A stretch of DNA of 64,000 nucleotides. It comes from Candidatus Dormiibacterota bacterium (GTDB taxonomy: Bacteria > Vulcanimicrobiota > Vulcanimicrobiia > Vulcanimicrobiales > Vulcanimicrobiaceae). Positions 1 to 8,707 of the stretch are shown one piece after another. The translations under genes and the position numbers were made by a program. Location of the stretch: positions 62,001 to 126,000 of the forward strand of contig DATKQG010000023.1 in assembly GCA_035532835.1 (NCBI GenBank). The letters are read 5' to 3'. The first letter of the stretch is position 1. Each line of letters begins with the position of its first letter. The notes beneath the pieces are model-generated. The model was not told where the DNA came from and made no database searches. It saw only the letters and a list, made by a program, of their open reading frames with translations.

Positions 1-1
1 G

Positions 2-307
2 ACCGACGGTATGCGTCTGGTATATCACGTAGGCGCTCGCGCTTTGTTCGGAGAGTCGGCATTCTCGCCGCCGGTCCATCCGCGCGCCATCGTGCACCTC
101 GAGCGCGGGCAACCCGGCGGGCTCGTCCAGCTCTCGACCGCCCGGTACGTTTGCTCGATGTCGTCGTGCTTTTATCTGGAGCGTTCTACCCCGGCTGCGA
201 CGATGCAGGTCCTCACCGACCTGATGAACGTTTCCGTATATCGCCTGCGAATCGATGCACCGGGAGCGGCGGCCGATACCATCGTCGAACTCCTTGACGC
301 GCTATGA
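2..307 (+). CDS. HPr-kinase-like P-loop protein, C-terminal part (partial)
   Basis: The frame is open from the first bases of the window, so this is the end of a gene that begins upstream rather than a complete small gene. About 98 residues follow the first in-frame ATG. The tail reads like the C-terminus of the next gene: a short strand after a Pro-Arg-Ala (PRAIVHLERG, compare LRAIFLLDGR next door), a 'PLS/PLA' segment, then a helix ending in YRLRI (compare YKLVV). I infer a paralogue of the downstream HprK-like kinase in tandem with it. No P-loop is visible because that part lies outside the window. Its stop overlaps the next start as ATGA, so the two are probably co-translated. Confidence 0.55.
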   Translation, partial: TDGMRLVYHVGARALFGESAFSPPVHPRAIVHLERGQPGGLVQLSTARYVCSMSSCFYLERSTPAATMQVLTDLMNVSVYRLRIDAPGAAADTIVELLDAL

Positions 308-1221
308 TCGTCGATGCCGGAAGGCTCATCCGCCTTGAAGCGGCCGTCGTCACGTCGTCTCCGATGGAGTCATTGCACCTCGATTTCGGAGCCGGCATGC
401 GCTTGCGCGTCTCATTCGAGGACGCGCGCGCGGCCGCGTATTTTGCCGAGCGCTATTACCACATGATCGTGGCCGAGGGCGACGTATCGTTCGCGCTCGA
501 TGTCGTCCAGGGTCGGGATGGAACCCAGCTCTTCAGGGTAACGCCCGGTGCGACGTATGCGTGGCGGCACGGCGCGATCGGGCCCGAGGACGTAGCATTC
601 CTCGCCGATGCCGTGGCAACCACAAGCGCATTCACGCGTATGCCCGGCACGCTCACGCTCCATGCAGCGGCCATCCGGGCCGGGGATGATGCGTTCGCGA
701 TCGTCGGCGATTCGAACACCGGTAAGACCACCACCGCCGTGACGTGCGCGCTCTCGGGATTCCAGGTCTATTCGGATGAGTTCTGCATCGTCTCAAACGG
801 CAGCGTGCGCCCGTTCCCGCGCTGTCTCTCGTTGCGGCCCGGCGGAATGGCGGTGCTGCACCGTCTTCGAGCCGTGCCGGCAACGCTACGCGAAGAGCTC
901 CGTCTCCATGAAGGCGGCTGGACGAACGTTCGCTTCGATCCTCTCTTCGGCGGAGTCCCCGCCGACGAAAGAGCGCCGTTACGCGCGATTTTTCTGCTCG
1001 ACGGGCGAGCCGAGCACCCCTCGATCGAGCCTCTCGCGCCGGCCGCGCTGCTTCCGGTGGCGGCACGCTATGCGAAGAGCGCGAGCCCGCCATTGGAACG
1101 GCTAGCCGAGGTACTCCTTCTTCTGCGTTCGCTTGCGTGCTACAAATTGGTCGTCGGCGATCCGAACGAAACGGTGAGCGCGATCGCGCAGGCCGTCGGG
1201 CGAAACGTGGCAGCGGCATGA
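304..1221 (+). CDS. HPr serine kinase-like P-loop protein
   Basis: A 305-residue protein with the layout of the HprK-related kinases found in exopolysaccharide and lasso-peptide clusters. It has a divergent N-terminal region, LHAAAI before the nucleotide site, a Walker A motif GDSNTGKTTT near residue 138, and YSDEF about 20 residues later as a Walker-B-like acidic pair. Family members phosphorylate serine on small proteins or on RiPP precursors; the substrate here is unknown. It overlaps the genes on both sides by ATGA, giving a translationally coupled three-gene string. The C-terminus resembles the preceding partial gene, suggesting tandem duplication. The kinase-fold assignment is good. The role is inferred from context only. 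Confidence 0.7.
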   Translation: MIVDAGRLIRLEAAVVTSSPMESLHLDFGAGMRLRVSFEDARAAAYFAERYYHMIVAEGDVSFALDVVQGRDGTQLFRVTPGATYAWRHGAIGPEDVAFLADAVATTSAFTRMPGTLTLHAAAIRAGDDAFAIVGDSNTGKTTTAVTCALSGFQVYSDEFCIVSNGSVRPFPRCLSLRPGGMAVLHRLRAVPATLREELRLHEGGWTNVRFDPLFGGVPADERAPLRAIFLLDGRAEHPSIEPLAPAALLPVAARYAKSASPPLERLAEVLLLLRSLACYKLVVGDPNETVSAIAQAVGRNVAAA

Positions 1222-2654
1222 GTCAACGCATACGCGTGCGCATGACCGGGCGGAGTATGCTTCCAACGCTTCACCAACCGATGGTGCTTGAAGTCGGTCC
1301 GCTGGAACGCACGCGCATCGGCGACGTGCTCGTATTCGACGACGGCAGGCGCCTAGTGGCCCATCGCCTCGTCTCCGTACGTTCCGGCCACCTCGTCACG
1401 GCCGGCGACGCCCAGCCGGAACGATTGGAAAGCATCCCCCCCGAGAACGTGCTGGGACGCGTTACGCGCGTCTTTGCGGGGCCCGAACTCGACGCCCCCG
1501 CTCTGTATTGGCGGGGATCGCCGCTGATCGGGCGCGCGCTCGTCTGGACGCGAGTTCCTCGCGCTCTCTGGCGCGCCGCCTCGCGCGCGCTGCCGACGCG
1601 TCGCCCACGACGCTTCGCCGCACTCGCCGCTGCCGCGCACGCAGCCCTTGCGAAGGATCGCGACGGCCTACAACGCGCGCTGCGACGCGACGGCCCGCTC
1701 GTTCTCGACGAAGCGCGGCGGCGGCGCCTGCGACCGTTTATCGCTGAAGCTATGCAGCTGGTATCCGGCACCGGCGACCGCGAGCCGATCTGCATCGTAG
1801 CCGACTTTCAGGCCCGGCGCATCGGCGATCGCGTGCGGACCGTGCTTGGCGAACTCGCAAGCGCCGGCATCGAAGCCGTTCCACTGAAGGGGGCGCATCG
1901 GTCGCTCTACGAACCCGAGCTGGCGCGCACGCACCCGTCCAGCGACGTGGATATCCTCGTGGGCGCGGCGGATCTCGCTCGCGCGTGCGAAACATTGCGC
2001 GTGTGCGGATACGTCGAGCGCGGAGGAGTCAACGACTACCGCTCGCACCATCATGCGGTCCCGTACGCGAGCACGGACAATATCGCCGTCGAATTGCACG
2101 TGGCCCTCGCACCCTCGACGCTCCTTGCGGAGCGCCACAATGCGGACACGTTGGCGTCTCATGTCCTGCGCGACGGCGAGCGGCTGCGTTTCGACGATGT
2201 CGCCACCCTGCTGCACTTGTCGCTCCACCAAGTCGGCGACTTCAGCTTCCGGGATACCGTGCTCTGCGCGCACGCGCTCGCTCGCGAACCCGGGCTTATC
2301 GATCGCCTGCCGACACGTTCGTTCCGCGTCCGCGCACTCGCGCGTTACGCAGCCGGCTTGGCCGGCCTTCCCGGTTCGCGGCGTCCCTTCGAACGGATCT
2401 ATGGCGAATGGCTGGAGCGTCGCGAGGACCTGCCCACGTGGCTGCGCGAGCGGAGCGCGGCGATCGACGCGCTGATCGCCCTTGCGGCCGGCGACATCGC
2501 CGATGCCCACCGTGCTCTTGCCTTTGGGACCGGCACTTCGCCGACCCGGTACGTAGGGCGGCTCGGCGCCGCTGCGCGCATCCTGTCACGCTTGGCGCTT
2601 GCGCCCGTGGTCGCGGCCTTCGCGCTTCTGCTGCCGCCGTTTCGCGCGGCTTAA
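1218..2654 (+). CDS. S26 signal-peptidase-like domain fused to nucleotidyltransferase (NTP_transf_5-like)
   Basis: A 478-residue two-domain protein. Residues ~1-95 look like an S24/S26 peptidase: MTGRSMLPTL carries the nucleophile-type serine, GDVLVF follows, and AHRLVSV has histidine where bacterial signal peptidase I has lysine, as in the SipW/eukaryotic type. No clear membrane anchor is seen. Residues ~190-400 match the nucleotidyltransferase family of lasso-type clusters: VPLKGAHRSLYEP, then SSDVDILV with the acidic pair. The start is the ATG overlapping the previous stop (ATGA); a longer in-frame extension upstream would run through the kinase gene and is rejected. The stop overlaps the convergent PqqD-like gene as TTAA. 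Whether the peptidase domain is active, and on what, is unknown. Confidence 0.7.
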   Translation: MSQRIRVRMTGRSMLPTLHQPMVLEVGPLERTRIGDVLVFDDGRRLVAHRLVSVRSGHLVTAGDAQPERLESIPPENVLGRVTRVFAGPELDAPALYWRGSPLIGRALVWTRVPRALWRAASRALPTRRPRRFAALAAAAHAALAKDRDGLQRALRRDGPLVLDEARRRRLRPFIAEAMQLVSGTGDREPICIVADFQARRIGDRVRTVLGELASAGIEAVPLKGAHRSLYEPELARTHPSSDVDILVGAADLARACETLRVCGYVERGGVNDYRSHHHAVPYASTDNIAVELHVALAPSTLLAERHNADTLASHVLRDGERLRFDDVATLLHLSLHQVGDFSFRDTVLCAHALAREPGLIDRLPTRSFRVRALARYAAGLAGLPGSRRPFERIYGEWLERREDLPTWLRERSAAIDALIALAAGDIADAHRALAFGTGTSPTRYVGRLGAAARILSRLALAPVVAAFALLLPPFRAA

Positions 2655-2911
2655 GGCTCGATCAGCTGTAGCGAAGCAAACGTACCCAGGATCCGCACCA
2701 CGTCGTTCCGAGCTCGCAGCAGAAGCGCGGCGTCTCCGTTGACGAGCTCGCGTGCGATCGCTTCCTCCGAATGCCGGCCATCGCAGAGCCGCAAGACGGC
2801 GGCGGCGCTCCGATTGAGAACGTGAATTCGCTGGGATCCGGTATCGTGCACGACGGTTTCATCCCGCACGTCGCGCACGTCGAGCGTCGATACCGCTTGT
2901 GGACCGGTCAT
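2651..2911 (-). CDS. PqqD-family (RRE-like) protein
   Basis: An 86-residue protein with the PqqD pattern: DETVVHDTGSQRIHVLNRSA, then a helix with LCDGRHSEEAIARELV, then a helical C-terminus. PqqD/RRE domains bind the leader of a ribosomal peptide precursor and present it to modifying enzymes. The ATG chosen has a strong AGGAGG about 8 nt upstream; an upstream extension of the frame reads through the exporter permease and is not credible. It lies directly behind the ABC exporter genes on the same strand and converges on the kinase/nucleotidyltransferase string. No precursor peptide was identified, so RiPP involvement is inference. Confidence 0.75.
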   Translation of the reverse strand: MTGPQAVSTLDVRDVRDETVVHDTGSQRIHVLNRSAAAVLRLCDGRHSEEAIARELVNGDAALLLRARNDVVRILGTFASLQLIEP

Positions 2912-2925
2912 AGATAGTGCCTCCT

Positions 2926-3723
2926 TTAGTAGTGCGCTAACGACCCGTTCCGCCGCTCGCGCTCGAGCGCGCGTACGAACACGAGGAGTGAAAGTGGAAT
3001 CAATATCGCACTTGCCAATGCCAGCCACACGATATCGAAACGCACGCTTCCCAAGGTGGCACCGGCCAGGGCCGCTCGCACGGCTTGGAGCCCGTGGGTG
3101 ATGGGGAGCAGCCACGAAACCCACTGCAGCGGCTTTGGAAGGAGCGTCGTTGGGAAGAGCACGCCGCTGAGCAGCGACGATGCCCCACCGACGAAGAAAT
3201 TAGCCGGGCCTATCTGCTTGTAACGCAGCGTCGCCGCCGCGCTGAGAATGCCCAAAGGTAACGTCGACGTAACGATCAACGCCAAGCATACGAGCGCAAC
3301 GGAAACGTTCGCATGCCCAATATTGAGCCCAAAAAGCAAGGTCCCCAGCAGCAGATACCACGCAACTTGAAGGACCGTAAAGACGAGCGGCCACGCCATC
3401 GATGAGAAGATCAACGTCGCGCCGCTCGTCACGGAGGTGAGGATCGCTTCGAGCGTCCCCAGCACTTGATCGTTACGGATCGCTCGCTCGACACTCTGCA
3501 TCGACGTCTGCATCACGGAGAAGAACGCGAGGTTCACCACCGCGTATTCAAAGTACGAGCCACGGCTGTGGAGCCCGAGCGCCATCGAGTTCGGGACCAA
3601 TTTTGAGATGCACCACGTGCTGAACACCGCGATGACGATGCTCACCCATTGCATCGCGAAGTTGAGCGGATAAGCGATCGTCAGGCGGATATCGCGGACG
3701 AAAAAAGCCCAACATCGGCTCAT
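2926..3723 (-). CDS. ABC-2 type transporter permease
   Basis: 265 residues with about six hydrophobic segments and the ABC-2 permease layout: a short cytoplasmic N-terminus, a paired amphipathic coupling region (RAIRNDQVLGTLEAILTS), and a late motif GVLFPTTLLPKPLQWVSWLL typical of the last periplasmic loop of ABC-2 exporters. The start overlaps the stop of the ATPase gene (ATGA), so the exporter is made as a coupled pair. The cargo is not evident. Drug/antibiotic or polysaccharide/teichoic export and export of a modified peptide are all possible; the PqqD neighbour favours a peptide product. The 14-nt gap to the PqqD-like gene holds that gene's ribosome-binding site. Confidence 0.85.
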   Translation of the reverse strand: MSRCWAFFVRDIRLTIAYPLNFAMQWVSIVIAVFSTWCISKLVPNSMALGLHSRGSYFEYAVVNLAFFSVMQTSMQSVERAIRNDQVLGTLEAILTSVTSGATLIFSSMAWPLVFTVLQVAWYLLLGTLLFGLNIGHANVSVALVCLALIVTSTLPLGILSAAATLRYKQIGPANFFVGGASSLLSGVLFPTTLLPKPLQWVSWLLPITHGLQAVRAALAGATLGSVRFDIVWLALASAILIPLSLLVFVRALERERRNGSLAHY

Positions 3724-4694
3724 GAGCGCTCGCTCCGGGTCATGGCCGAGAACGCGGCGCCTCGCGATTGCGAGAGCGATTCTACGCTGCGCACGCCGAC
3801 GCCGGCTTCTACGAGGGTGCGTAAAATGGGGTTGAGACCGGCCCCTTGGGCGAGCGTTACCTCGAGTTCCGCGTCGGCGGCATCCTTTGCTGAACTCCTA
3901 CAGTCGAGAACTCCGTCGCACGCCGTCAACGCCGTCAACAGCCGCGCGTCGTAGGACGTTAAGCGAATGCGGACGCGGGATGCCGATGCGATCGCCGCCT
4001 GGAGCTGCTCCGGGGTCTCGCCCCCTTGGATGTGCCCATCGCGGATGACGCCGATCCGATCGCACGTGCTCCACGCCTCTTCCAGGGAGTTCGTTGCGAT
4101 GACGATCGTCTTTCCCGCAGCATGGCAGAGCTCATCGCGTACCAAGCTGCGCATCTCCATCGCGTGCGCGGGATCTACCGCGCGGGTCGGCTCGTCGAGG
4201 ATCAGAATCGGGGCGTCTCCGAGCAACGCACGCGCCATCACCAGACGGTGTCGCATGCCGGTCGAATAGGTCGCATAATGACGATCGATGCTCTCCGCGA
4301 GATCGACCCGATCGACGACGGTGTCGATGCGGATTGCGAGGGCGCGCCCTCGCAATCCAGCCAGGTTCCCGAAAAACTCCAGGTTCTGCCGGCCGCTCAA
4401 ACGATAGTAAAAGGATCGATCGTCCGCAAGCGCTACGCCGATGAGCCGGCGAACGCGCTGCGGCTCGCGGCGTGCGTCGATCCCGTCGATCAGTATTTCG
4501 CCGTGGCTTGGTATCGTTAGGGTTGCCAACATCTTAAGAAGGGTCGTTTTCCCCGCGCCGTTCGCCCCGACGATGCCGAACACGGTCGCTCGTTGCACGG
4601 TAAACGTCGCCGATTTTATAATGTTGCTGCGTTTGCCGGCAAAGGTTTTTCCGACCTTGCGTACGACGATCGCGTCGGTTTCCACAACAGCCAT
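3720..4694 (-). CDS. ABC transporter ATP-binding protein
   Basis: 324 residues. Walker A GANGAGKTTL lies near residue 43, the signature region reads YSTGMRHRL (a variant of LSGGQ, usual in DrrA/CcmA-like exporters), and Walker B ILILDEPT follows. A C-terminal extension of ~90 residues with VRIRLTSYD and VRSVESLSQSRG resembles the accessory domain of DrrA/NatA-type ATPases. It energises the ABC-2 permease encoded immediately downstream with a 4-nt overlap. The gene is transcribed divergently from the glycan operon, with ~170 bp between them that must contain both promoters. Confidence 0.9.
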   Translation of the reverse strand: MAVVETDAIVVRKVGKTFAGKRSNIIKSATFTVQRATVFGIVGANGAGKTTLLKMLATLTIPSHGEILIDGIDARREPQRVRRLIGVALADDRSFYYRLSGRQNLEFFGNLAGLRGRALAIRIDTVVDRVDLAESIDRHYATYSTGMRHRLVMARALLGDAPILILDEPTRAVDPAHAMEMRSLVRDELCHAAGKTIVIATNSLEEAWSTCDRIGVIRDGHIQGGETPEQLQAAIASASRVRIRLTSYDARLLTALTACDGVLDCRSSAKDAADAELEVTLAQGAGLNPILRTLVEAGVGVRSVESLSQSRGAAFSAMTRSERS

Positions 4695-4868
4695 ACTACC
4701 GGACGACGCGGCCGCGACCTAGATGTAACCGGCTCCGCCCGGGTGGGGCCGAAAGCCACCCCTCCCCTCGTAAAATGCCGAAATGCCCGCTCTGCGTAGG
4801 CACTCTTCTCGCGGTTTTTGCCCCGATCTACCCATGCGCCCGAAATCGCGCTTGCTTACAATAATGCC

Positions 4869-5819
4869 ATGGGGAATCGGTTGAGCGTTGTCGTTCCGAT
4901 CTACAATGAGGCGGAGCATCTCGACGCGCACATAACGTCGATCGACGACTACCTGGCTGCATTCTGCGGCGGGCAGCGTTCGTATGAAATTCTCGCGGTC
5001 GACGACGGCAGCAACGACGGGACGCCCGATGTCTTGCGTCGTGCGCGGCAAGCCTGCTCTTCCCTGGAGATCGTCACGCATCCGGTTAACCGGGGGCTCG
5101 ATGCCGCGCTGGCGACCGGGTTCGCGGCAGCTTCGGGGGACGTTATCGTCACTTTCGATGCCGATCTCACCTATACGCCGGCCACGATCGGAGCGCTCGT
5201 CGACGCCCTCGAAAGCCATGGGGCTGCCGTCGCCGTCGCCTCGGCATATGCGCAAGCCGGCCGTTCGATCGGCGTCCCCCGGCTGCGATCGTTCTTGAGC
5301 CGGAACGCCAACCGCTATCTTTCTCTGGCGGTTCGGGGACGCTTCGCCACGCTCACTTGCATGGTACGCGCGTATAGAGCCGATGTGCTGCGCAGCCTGT
5401 ACGCACCCGGTATTGTCCATGAGGGAACCTTCGGTCTGCTCTTCGCCGCGCTTAAAAATGGGGCGAACGTCGTCGAAGTTCCGGCGGTGCTCGACTGGTC
5501 CGCGCAACCGGATGCCCGCGCGCAGCGGATGCGTCCGCTGCGCATAGCGCGCCATATCGCGCGCGTGTTAGAGGCCGGGATCAAGGCCCGGCCGTCCTTG
5601 CTTTTCGCGATCCCGGGCCTCATTCCGGGACTGCTTCCTGTGGTTGTCGGCGTCGCGCTCCTGGCCCGAACGCCACCGCAAACGCTCGCACTCGTCACCG
5701 CAATAACACTGGTGGTCCAATACGGCAGCCTGCTCATCCTCACGGCTCAATTAGGCGACTTCGCATTCAAACGCCGCTCAACCACGTCACGCTTACGGAG
5801 AACTTCATGCACACGATGA
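4869..5819 (+). CDS. Family 2 glycosyltransferase (DPM1/undecaprenyl-phosphate type) with C-terminal membrane helices
   Basis: 316 residues. The N-terminal GT-A domain has LSVVVPIYNEAEHL, VDDGSNDGT and the nucleotide-sugar DAD motif in TFDADLTYTP. Two C-terminal hydrophobic segments (around FAIPGLIPGLLPVVVGVALL and VTAITLVVQYGSLLILTAQL) anchor it. Such enzymes usually transfer a sugar to a polyprenyl phosphate. The ATG at MGNRL is preferred because the fold starts immediately; an upstream in-frame ATG adds 17 residues unlike the family. It is the first gene of a long plus-strand glycan operon and overlaps the aminotransferase gene by 13 nt. Confidence 0.85.
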   Translation: MGNRLSVVVPIYNEAEHLDAHITSIDDYLAAFCGGQRSYEILAVDDGSNDGTPDVLRRARQACSSLEIVTHPVNRGLDAALATGFAAASGDVIVTFDADLTYTPATIGALVDALESHGAAVAVASAYAQAGRSIGVPRLRSFLSRNANRYLSLAVRGRFATLTCMVRAYRADVLRSLYAPGIVHEGTFGLLFAALKNGANVVEVPAVLDWSAQPDARAQRMRPLRIARHIARVLEAGIKARPSLLFAIPGLIPGLLPVVVGVALLARTPPQTLALVTAITLVVQYGSLLILTAQLGDFAFKRRSTTSRLRRTSCTR

Positions 5820-7051
5820 TCCCAGCACCAGCAATCACATCCCTCGCGTTGCCCAACGACCAGGATGCCTCCGGCAGATCGTTTGGGCCCGAAGAGCGCG
5901 AAGCCTTAGACCAGGTTCTCGCGTCGGGCACCTTGACGAGCACGAAAGGAACCTTCGTAGCGCGTCTGGAGAAAGACTTCGCTCGCAGAATCGGGGCAAA
6001 ACATGCGTTTGCGTGCGCGTCCGGAAGCGCGGCCATACACGTCGCCATCGCCGCCCTCGATTTAGAGCCGGGCGACGAAGTTGTCACCACTCCCATCACC
6101 GACATGGGGGCGCTCTCTCCAATTTTGTACCAGGCGGCGATCCCCGTCTTCGCCGATGTCGACCCGCTCACGTGCAATGTGACCGCCGGGACGATTGAGG
6201 CGGCGATTTCGGAGCGCACGCGGGCCATCATCGTGACGCATCTCTTCGGGAACCCCTGTGAGATGGAGGCGATCGTCGCGCTCGCACAAGAACGTGGCAT
6301 CCCGCTCATCGAAGACTGCGCGCAAGCCTATGGGACGACCTATGCGAAGCGTCATGTCGGCACGTTTGGAACGATCGGCTGCTTTAGCCTCCAGCAGGGC
6401 AAGCACATCACGTGCGGCGAGGGCGGCATCGTGGTAACCGACGACGACGACGTCGCACGGCGTATGTACCTCTTCATCAATAAAGCATGGGGCTACGGCG
6501 ATCCGAATCCCGACCATTATTTCCTGGCGCTTAATTATCGCTTATCCGAGTTGCAGGGAGCCGTGGCATACGCCCAGATGCAGAAGCTCGATCGCAACAT
6601 CGCGGTGCGCCGCGAGCGTGCGGCAGAGCTGACCGAACGACTCCGGCTCGTGCCCGGCATCGGGACCCCGGTCGTGCCGGCGGCAGGCGTTCATACCTAC
6701 TGGAAATACGCGATCCGCATCGACGAGAAAGTCTATCCCGGCGGGCCGCCCGCATTCGCAAAACTCCTTCGCGACTCCAACGTAACCTCGGCACCGCGCT
6801 ATATCCAAAAGCCGTCGTTCATGTGTGAAGTCTTCCAAAAACGCCGCACCTTCGGAAAGAGCGAATTCCCGTTTTCGATCGCTCGAGCGGAGGCGGTGGA
6901 CTATCGTATCGAGCGCTTCCCGGGAACGATCGAAGGGCTCGCCCACGTTCTGGTGCTGCCGATCAACGAGCGTTATACCCAGGAGCACGTGCGTTATGTA
7001 GCCGATGCGGTTGCGAGCACCGCACAGGAACTCACGGTTCAACGTGGCTAA
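5807..7051 (+). CDS. DegT/DnrJ/EryC1/StrS aminotransferase
   Basis: 414 residues, the usual length or slightly longer. It shows ASGSAAIHVAIAAL near the start of the large domain, EDCAQAYG for the PLP-ring aspartate region, and SLQQGKHITCGEGG, where the lysine before GEGG is the expected Schiff-base residue. Family members convert a keto-sugar nucleotide to the amino-sugar using glutamate. With the following dehydrogenase and acyltransferase it forms the trio known from WbpE/WbpB/WbpD-type pathways for acetamido sugars. A GGAG about 8 nt upstream supports the start. Confidence 0.88.
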   Translation: MHTMIPAPAITSLALPNDQDASGRSFGPEEREALDQVLASGTLTSTKGTFVARLEKDFARRIGAKHAFACASGSAAIHVAIAALDLEPGDEVVTTPITDMGALSPILYQAAIPVFADVDPLTCNVTAGTIEAAISERTRAIIVTHLFGNPCEMEAIVALAQERGIPLIEDCAQAYGTTYAKRHVGTFGTIGCFSLQQGKHITCGEGGIVVTDDDDVARRMYLFINKAWGYGDPNPDHYFLALNYRLSELQGAVAYAQMQKLDRNIAVRRERAAELTERLRLVPGIGTPVVPAAGVHTYWKYAIRIDEKVYPGGPPAFAKLLRDSNVTSAPRYIQKPSFMCEVFQKRRTFGKSEFPFSIARAEAVDYRIERFPGTIEGLAHVLVLPINERYTQEHVRYVADAVASTAQELTVQRG

Positions 7052-8078
7052 GAGCGATCGCATCAGATTGGCGCTCGTCGGGGCGGGGGCGATCGGCGCC
7101 ACCCACGTCGAAGCCGCAAAAACGTCCGACTGCCTCGACATCGTCGCGGTTTGCGACGAGCGTCCAACTGCGGCTGCGGAGTTCGAGACGCGATACGGGG
7201 CGCGCGCGTACAGTTCGGTTCCTGCCTTGATCGCCACGGAGGAACTCGACGGCGTCATCGTGGCGACCCCGCCCAACACGCATCGTCTAATCGCGGAGTT
7301 TGCCGCTTCTCGCGGCTTACACGTCCTCTGCGAAAAACCGCTAGCGCTCGACGCAACCTCCGCGCGTGCCATGTTTTCCGCTGCTCAGGATCGCGGCGTC
7401 ATCCTCAGCATGGCCTCGAAGTTCCGCTTTGTCGACGACATCAGAACTGCTCGACAACTCATAAGCGATGGACGACTCGGCGAGCTTCTGCTCGTCGAGA
7501 ACGCCTTTACGTCATCCCTCGACATGGGCTCCCGGTGGAACAGCAACCCCGAGATTTCGGGGGGCGGCGTGATCGTGGACAACGGCACGCATGCCCTGGA
7601 CATGTTTCGCTATCTCTTGGGACCGATCCACGAAGTACGCGCGCAAGAACTACGACGCTACCAAAACCTCGCCGTCGAGGATACGGCGACCCTCATGGTA
7701 CGCACGCGAAGCGGTGCATTGGCCACCAGCGACCTTTCGTGGAGCATCGACAAAGCTCTCGGGCACTTCTTGCGCATTCACGGCTCGGAGGCAACGCTCG
7801 AGATCGGATGGGCTCAGAGCCGCATGCGACTGAAATCCGATCCGCAGTGGCGCGCGATCGGCGCGGGCTATAAGAAGCTCGAATCCTTCACAAAACTGCA
7901 GCGTAATTTCGCTCAGGCGATCCGCGGCTCAGAACCGGTCGAAGTTTCGCCGGCGGACGCGATTGCATCGGTTGAAGCCGTGGAATCCGCATACGCGTCG
8001 CTTGCCAGCGGTTCGTGGGTTGCCGTGGGTTCCTCACCGCGTCGGGTGGAAGCGCTACGCGCTGCGGTGGCGCAATGA
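7044..8078 (+). CDS. Gfo/Idh/MocA family NAD(P)-dependent oxidoreductase
   Basis: 344 residues from a GTG that overlaps the previous stop by 8 nt. The Rossmann motif LALVGAGAIGATHV is at the start, ATPPNTH follows, and CEKPLA carries the catalytic lysine of the family. The C-terminal half has GGGVIVDNGTHALDMFRYLLG, the usual GGG..D.G.H..D substrate region. It probably oxidises a nucleotide-linked sugar in the pathway served by the neighbouring aminotransferase, as WbpB does with WbpE. An ATG 13 codons further upstream lies inside the aminotransferase gene and adds no recognisable sequence. Confidence 0.88.
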   Translation: MAKSDRIRLALVGAGAIGATHVEAAKTSDCLDIVAVCDERPTAAAEFETRYGARAYSSVPALIATEELDGVIVATPPNTHRLIAEFAASRGLHVLCEKPLALDATSARAMFSAAQDRGVILSMASKFRFVDDIRTARQLISDGRLGELLLVENAFTSSLDMGSRWNSNPEISGGGVIVDNGTHALDMFRYLLGPIHEVRAQELRRYQNLAVEDTATLMVRTRSGALATSDLSWSIDKALGHFLRIHGSEATLEIGWAQSRMRLKSDPQWRAIGAGYKKLESFTKLQRNFAQAIRGSEPVEVSPADAIASVEAVESAYASLASGSWVAVGSSPRRVEALRAAVAQ

Positions 8079-8707
8079 GCGTCGCAACGCTACCGAGCGT
8101 TCGCATTCACCCCACCGCCATCATCGAGGAGGATGTGCGGATCGGGGAGGGTACGGCGATTTGGAACGGCGCCCACATCCGCCACGGCACGACCCTGGGC
8201 CAAGAGTGCATCGTCGGAGAGAACACCTACATCGCCTACGACGTGCGCATCGGCAACCGTTGCAAACTCAATGCGATGGTCTACGTGTGCACCGCCGTGA
8301 CGCTCGAGGACGGCGTCATGATCAGCGCGGGAACGGTGTTTACCAACGATCGCTTTCCGCGCGCAACGACGGCGGATCTTCAGTCCTTGCGATCGAGCGA
8401 CCCCGACGAGGCCACACTCCCGACGCTGGTACGCGATGGTGCGACCATCGGCGCCGGGTGTACGATCGGCAACGACTTGACGGTCGGACGGTTTGCAATG
8501 GTCGGCATGGGATCGCTCGTCACCAAGAGCGTCCCGGATTTTCACCTCGTCCTGGGTAGCCCGGCGCGTTCTGTCGGGGTGGTGTGCCGTTGCGGCGAAG
8601 TTCTCTGCCGCTTCGGCAAGGAGCCGGCCGACTGCCATGCCGACGTCACCTGTACGTCGTGCGCGCGCAAGTACGCGGTTCGTCGCGGCACGGTCGTCGA
8701 ACGCTGA
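8075..8707 (+). CDS. Left-handed beta-helix acyltransferase (WbpD/WlbB-like) with C-terminal zinc-ribbon-like tail
   Basis: 210 residues. Hexapeptide repeats run from about residue 12 to 170 (VRIHPTAII, VRIGEGTAIWN, TTLGQECIVGENTYIAYDV, ATIGAGCTIGNDLTVG, FAMVGMGSLVTKSVP), the acyl-CoA-dependent trimer fold. A C-terminal segment has CRCG, then CTSC about 27 residues later, a likely small zinc site also seen in WbpD/WlbB-like enzymes. The probable reaction is N-acetylation of the amino-sugar nucleotide made by the two upstream genes. Both ends are coupled: ATGA with the dehydrogenase, TGATG with the FAD enzyme. Confidence 0.85.
   Translation: MSVATLPSVRIHPTAIIEEDVRIGEGTAIWNGAHIRHGTTLGQECIVGENTYIAYDVRIGNRCKLNAMVYVCTAVTLEDGVMISAGTVFTNDRFPRATTADLQSLRSSDPDEATLPTLVRDGATIGAGCTIGNDLTVGRFAMVGMGSLVTKSVPDFHLVLGSPARSVGVVCRCGEVLCRFGKEPADCHADVTCTSCARKYAVRRGTVVER

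Noticed and set aside
653-1219. Long Arg/Ser-rich frames antisense to real genes (for example 653-1219 minus, 14229-15638 minus, 20580-21998 plus, 38401-39594 plus)
   Set aside because: They lie wholly opposite genes with clear family motifs, have biased Arg/Ala/Gly composition typical of GC-rich shadow frames, and show no motifs.
4775-4864. A 29-codon Cys-containing frame (MPKCPLCVGTLLAVFAPIYP at its start) just before the GT2 gene, considered as a RiPP precursor
   Set aside because: No ribosome-binding site and no leader/core organisation; probably chance sequence in the divergent promoter region.
8075-8707. Beta-helix protein as a carbonic-anhydrase-like or LpxA-type enzyme
   Set aside because: The C-terminal Cys tail and the aminotransferase/dehydrogenase neighbours fit WbpD/WlbB-like acetyltransferases better.
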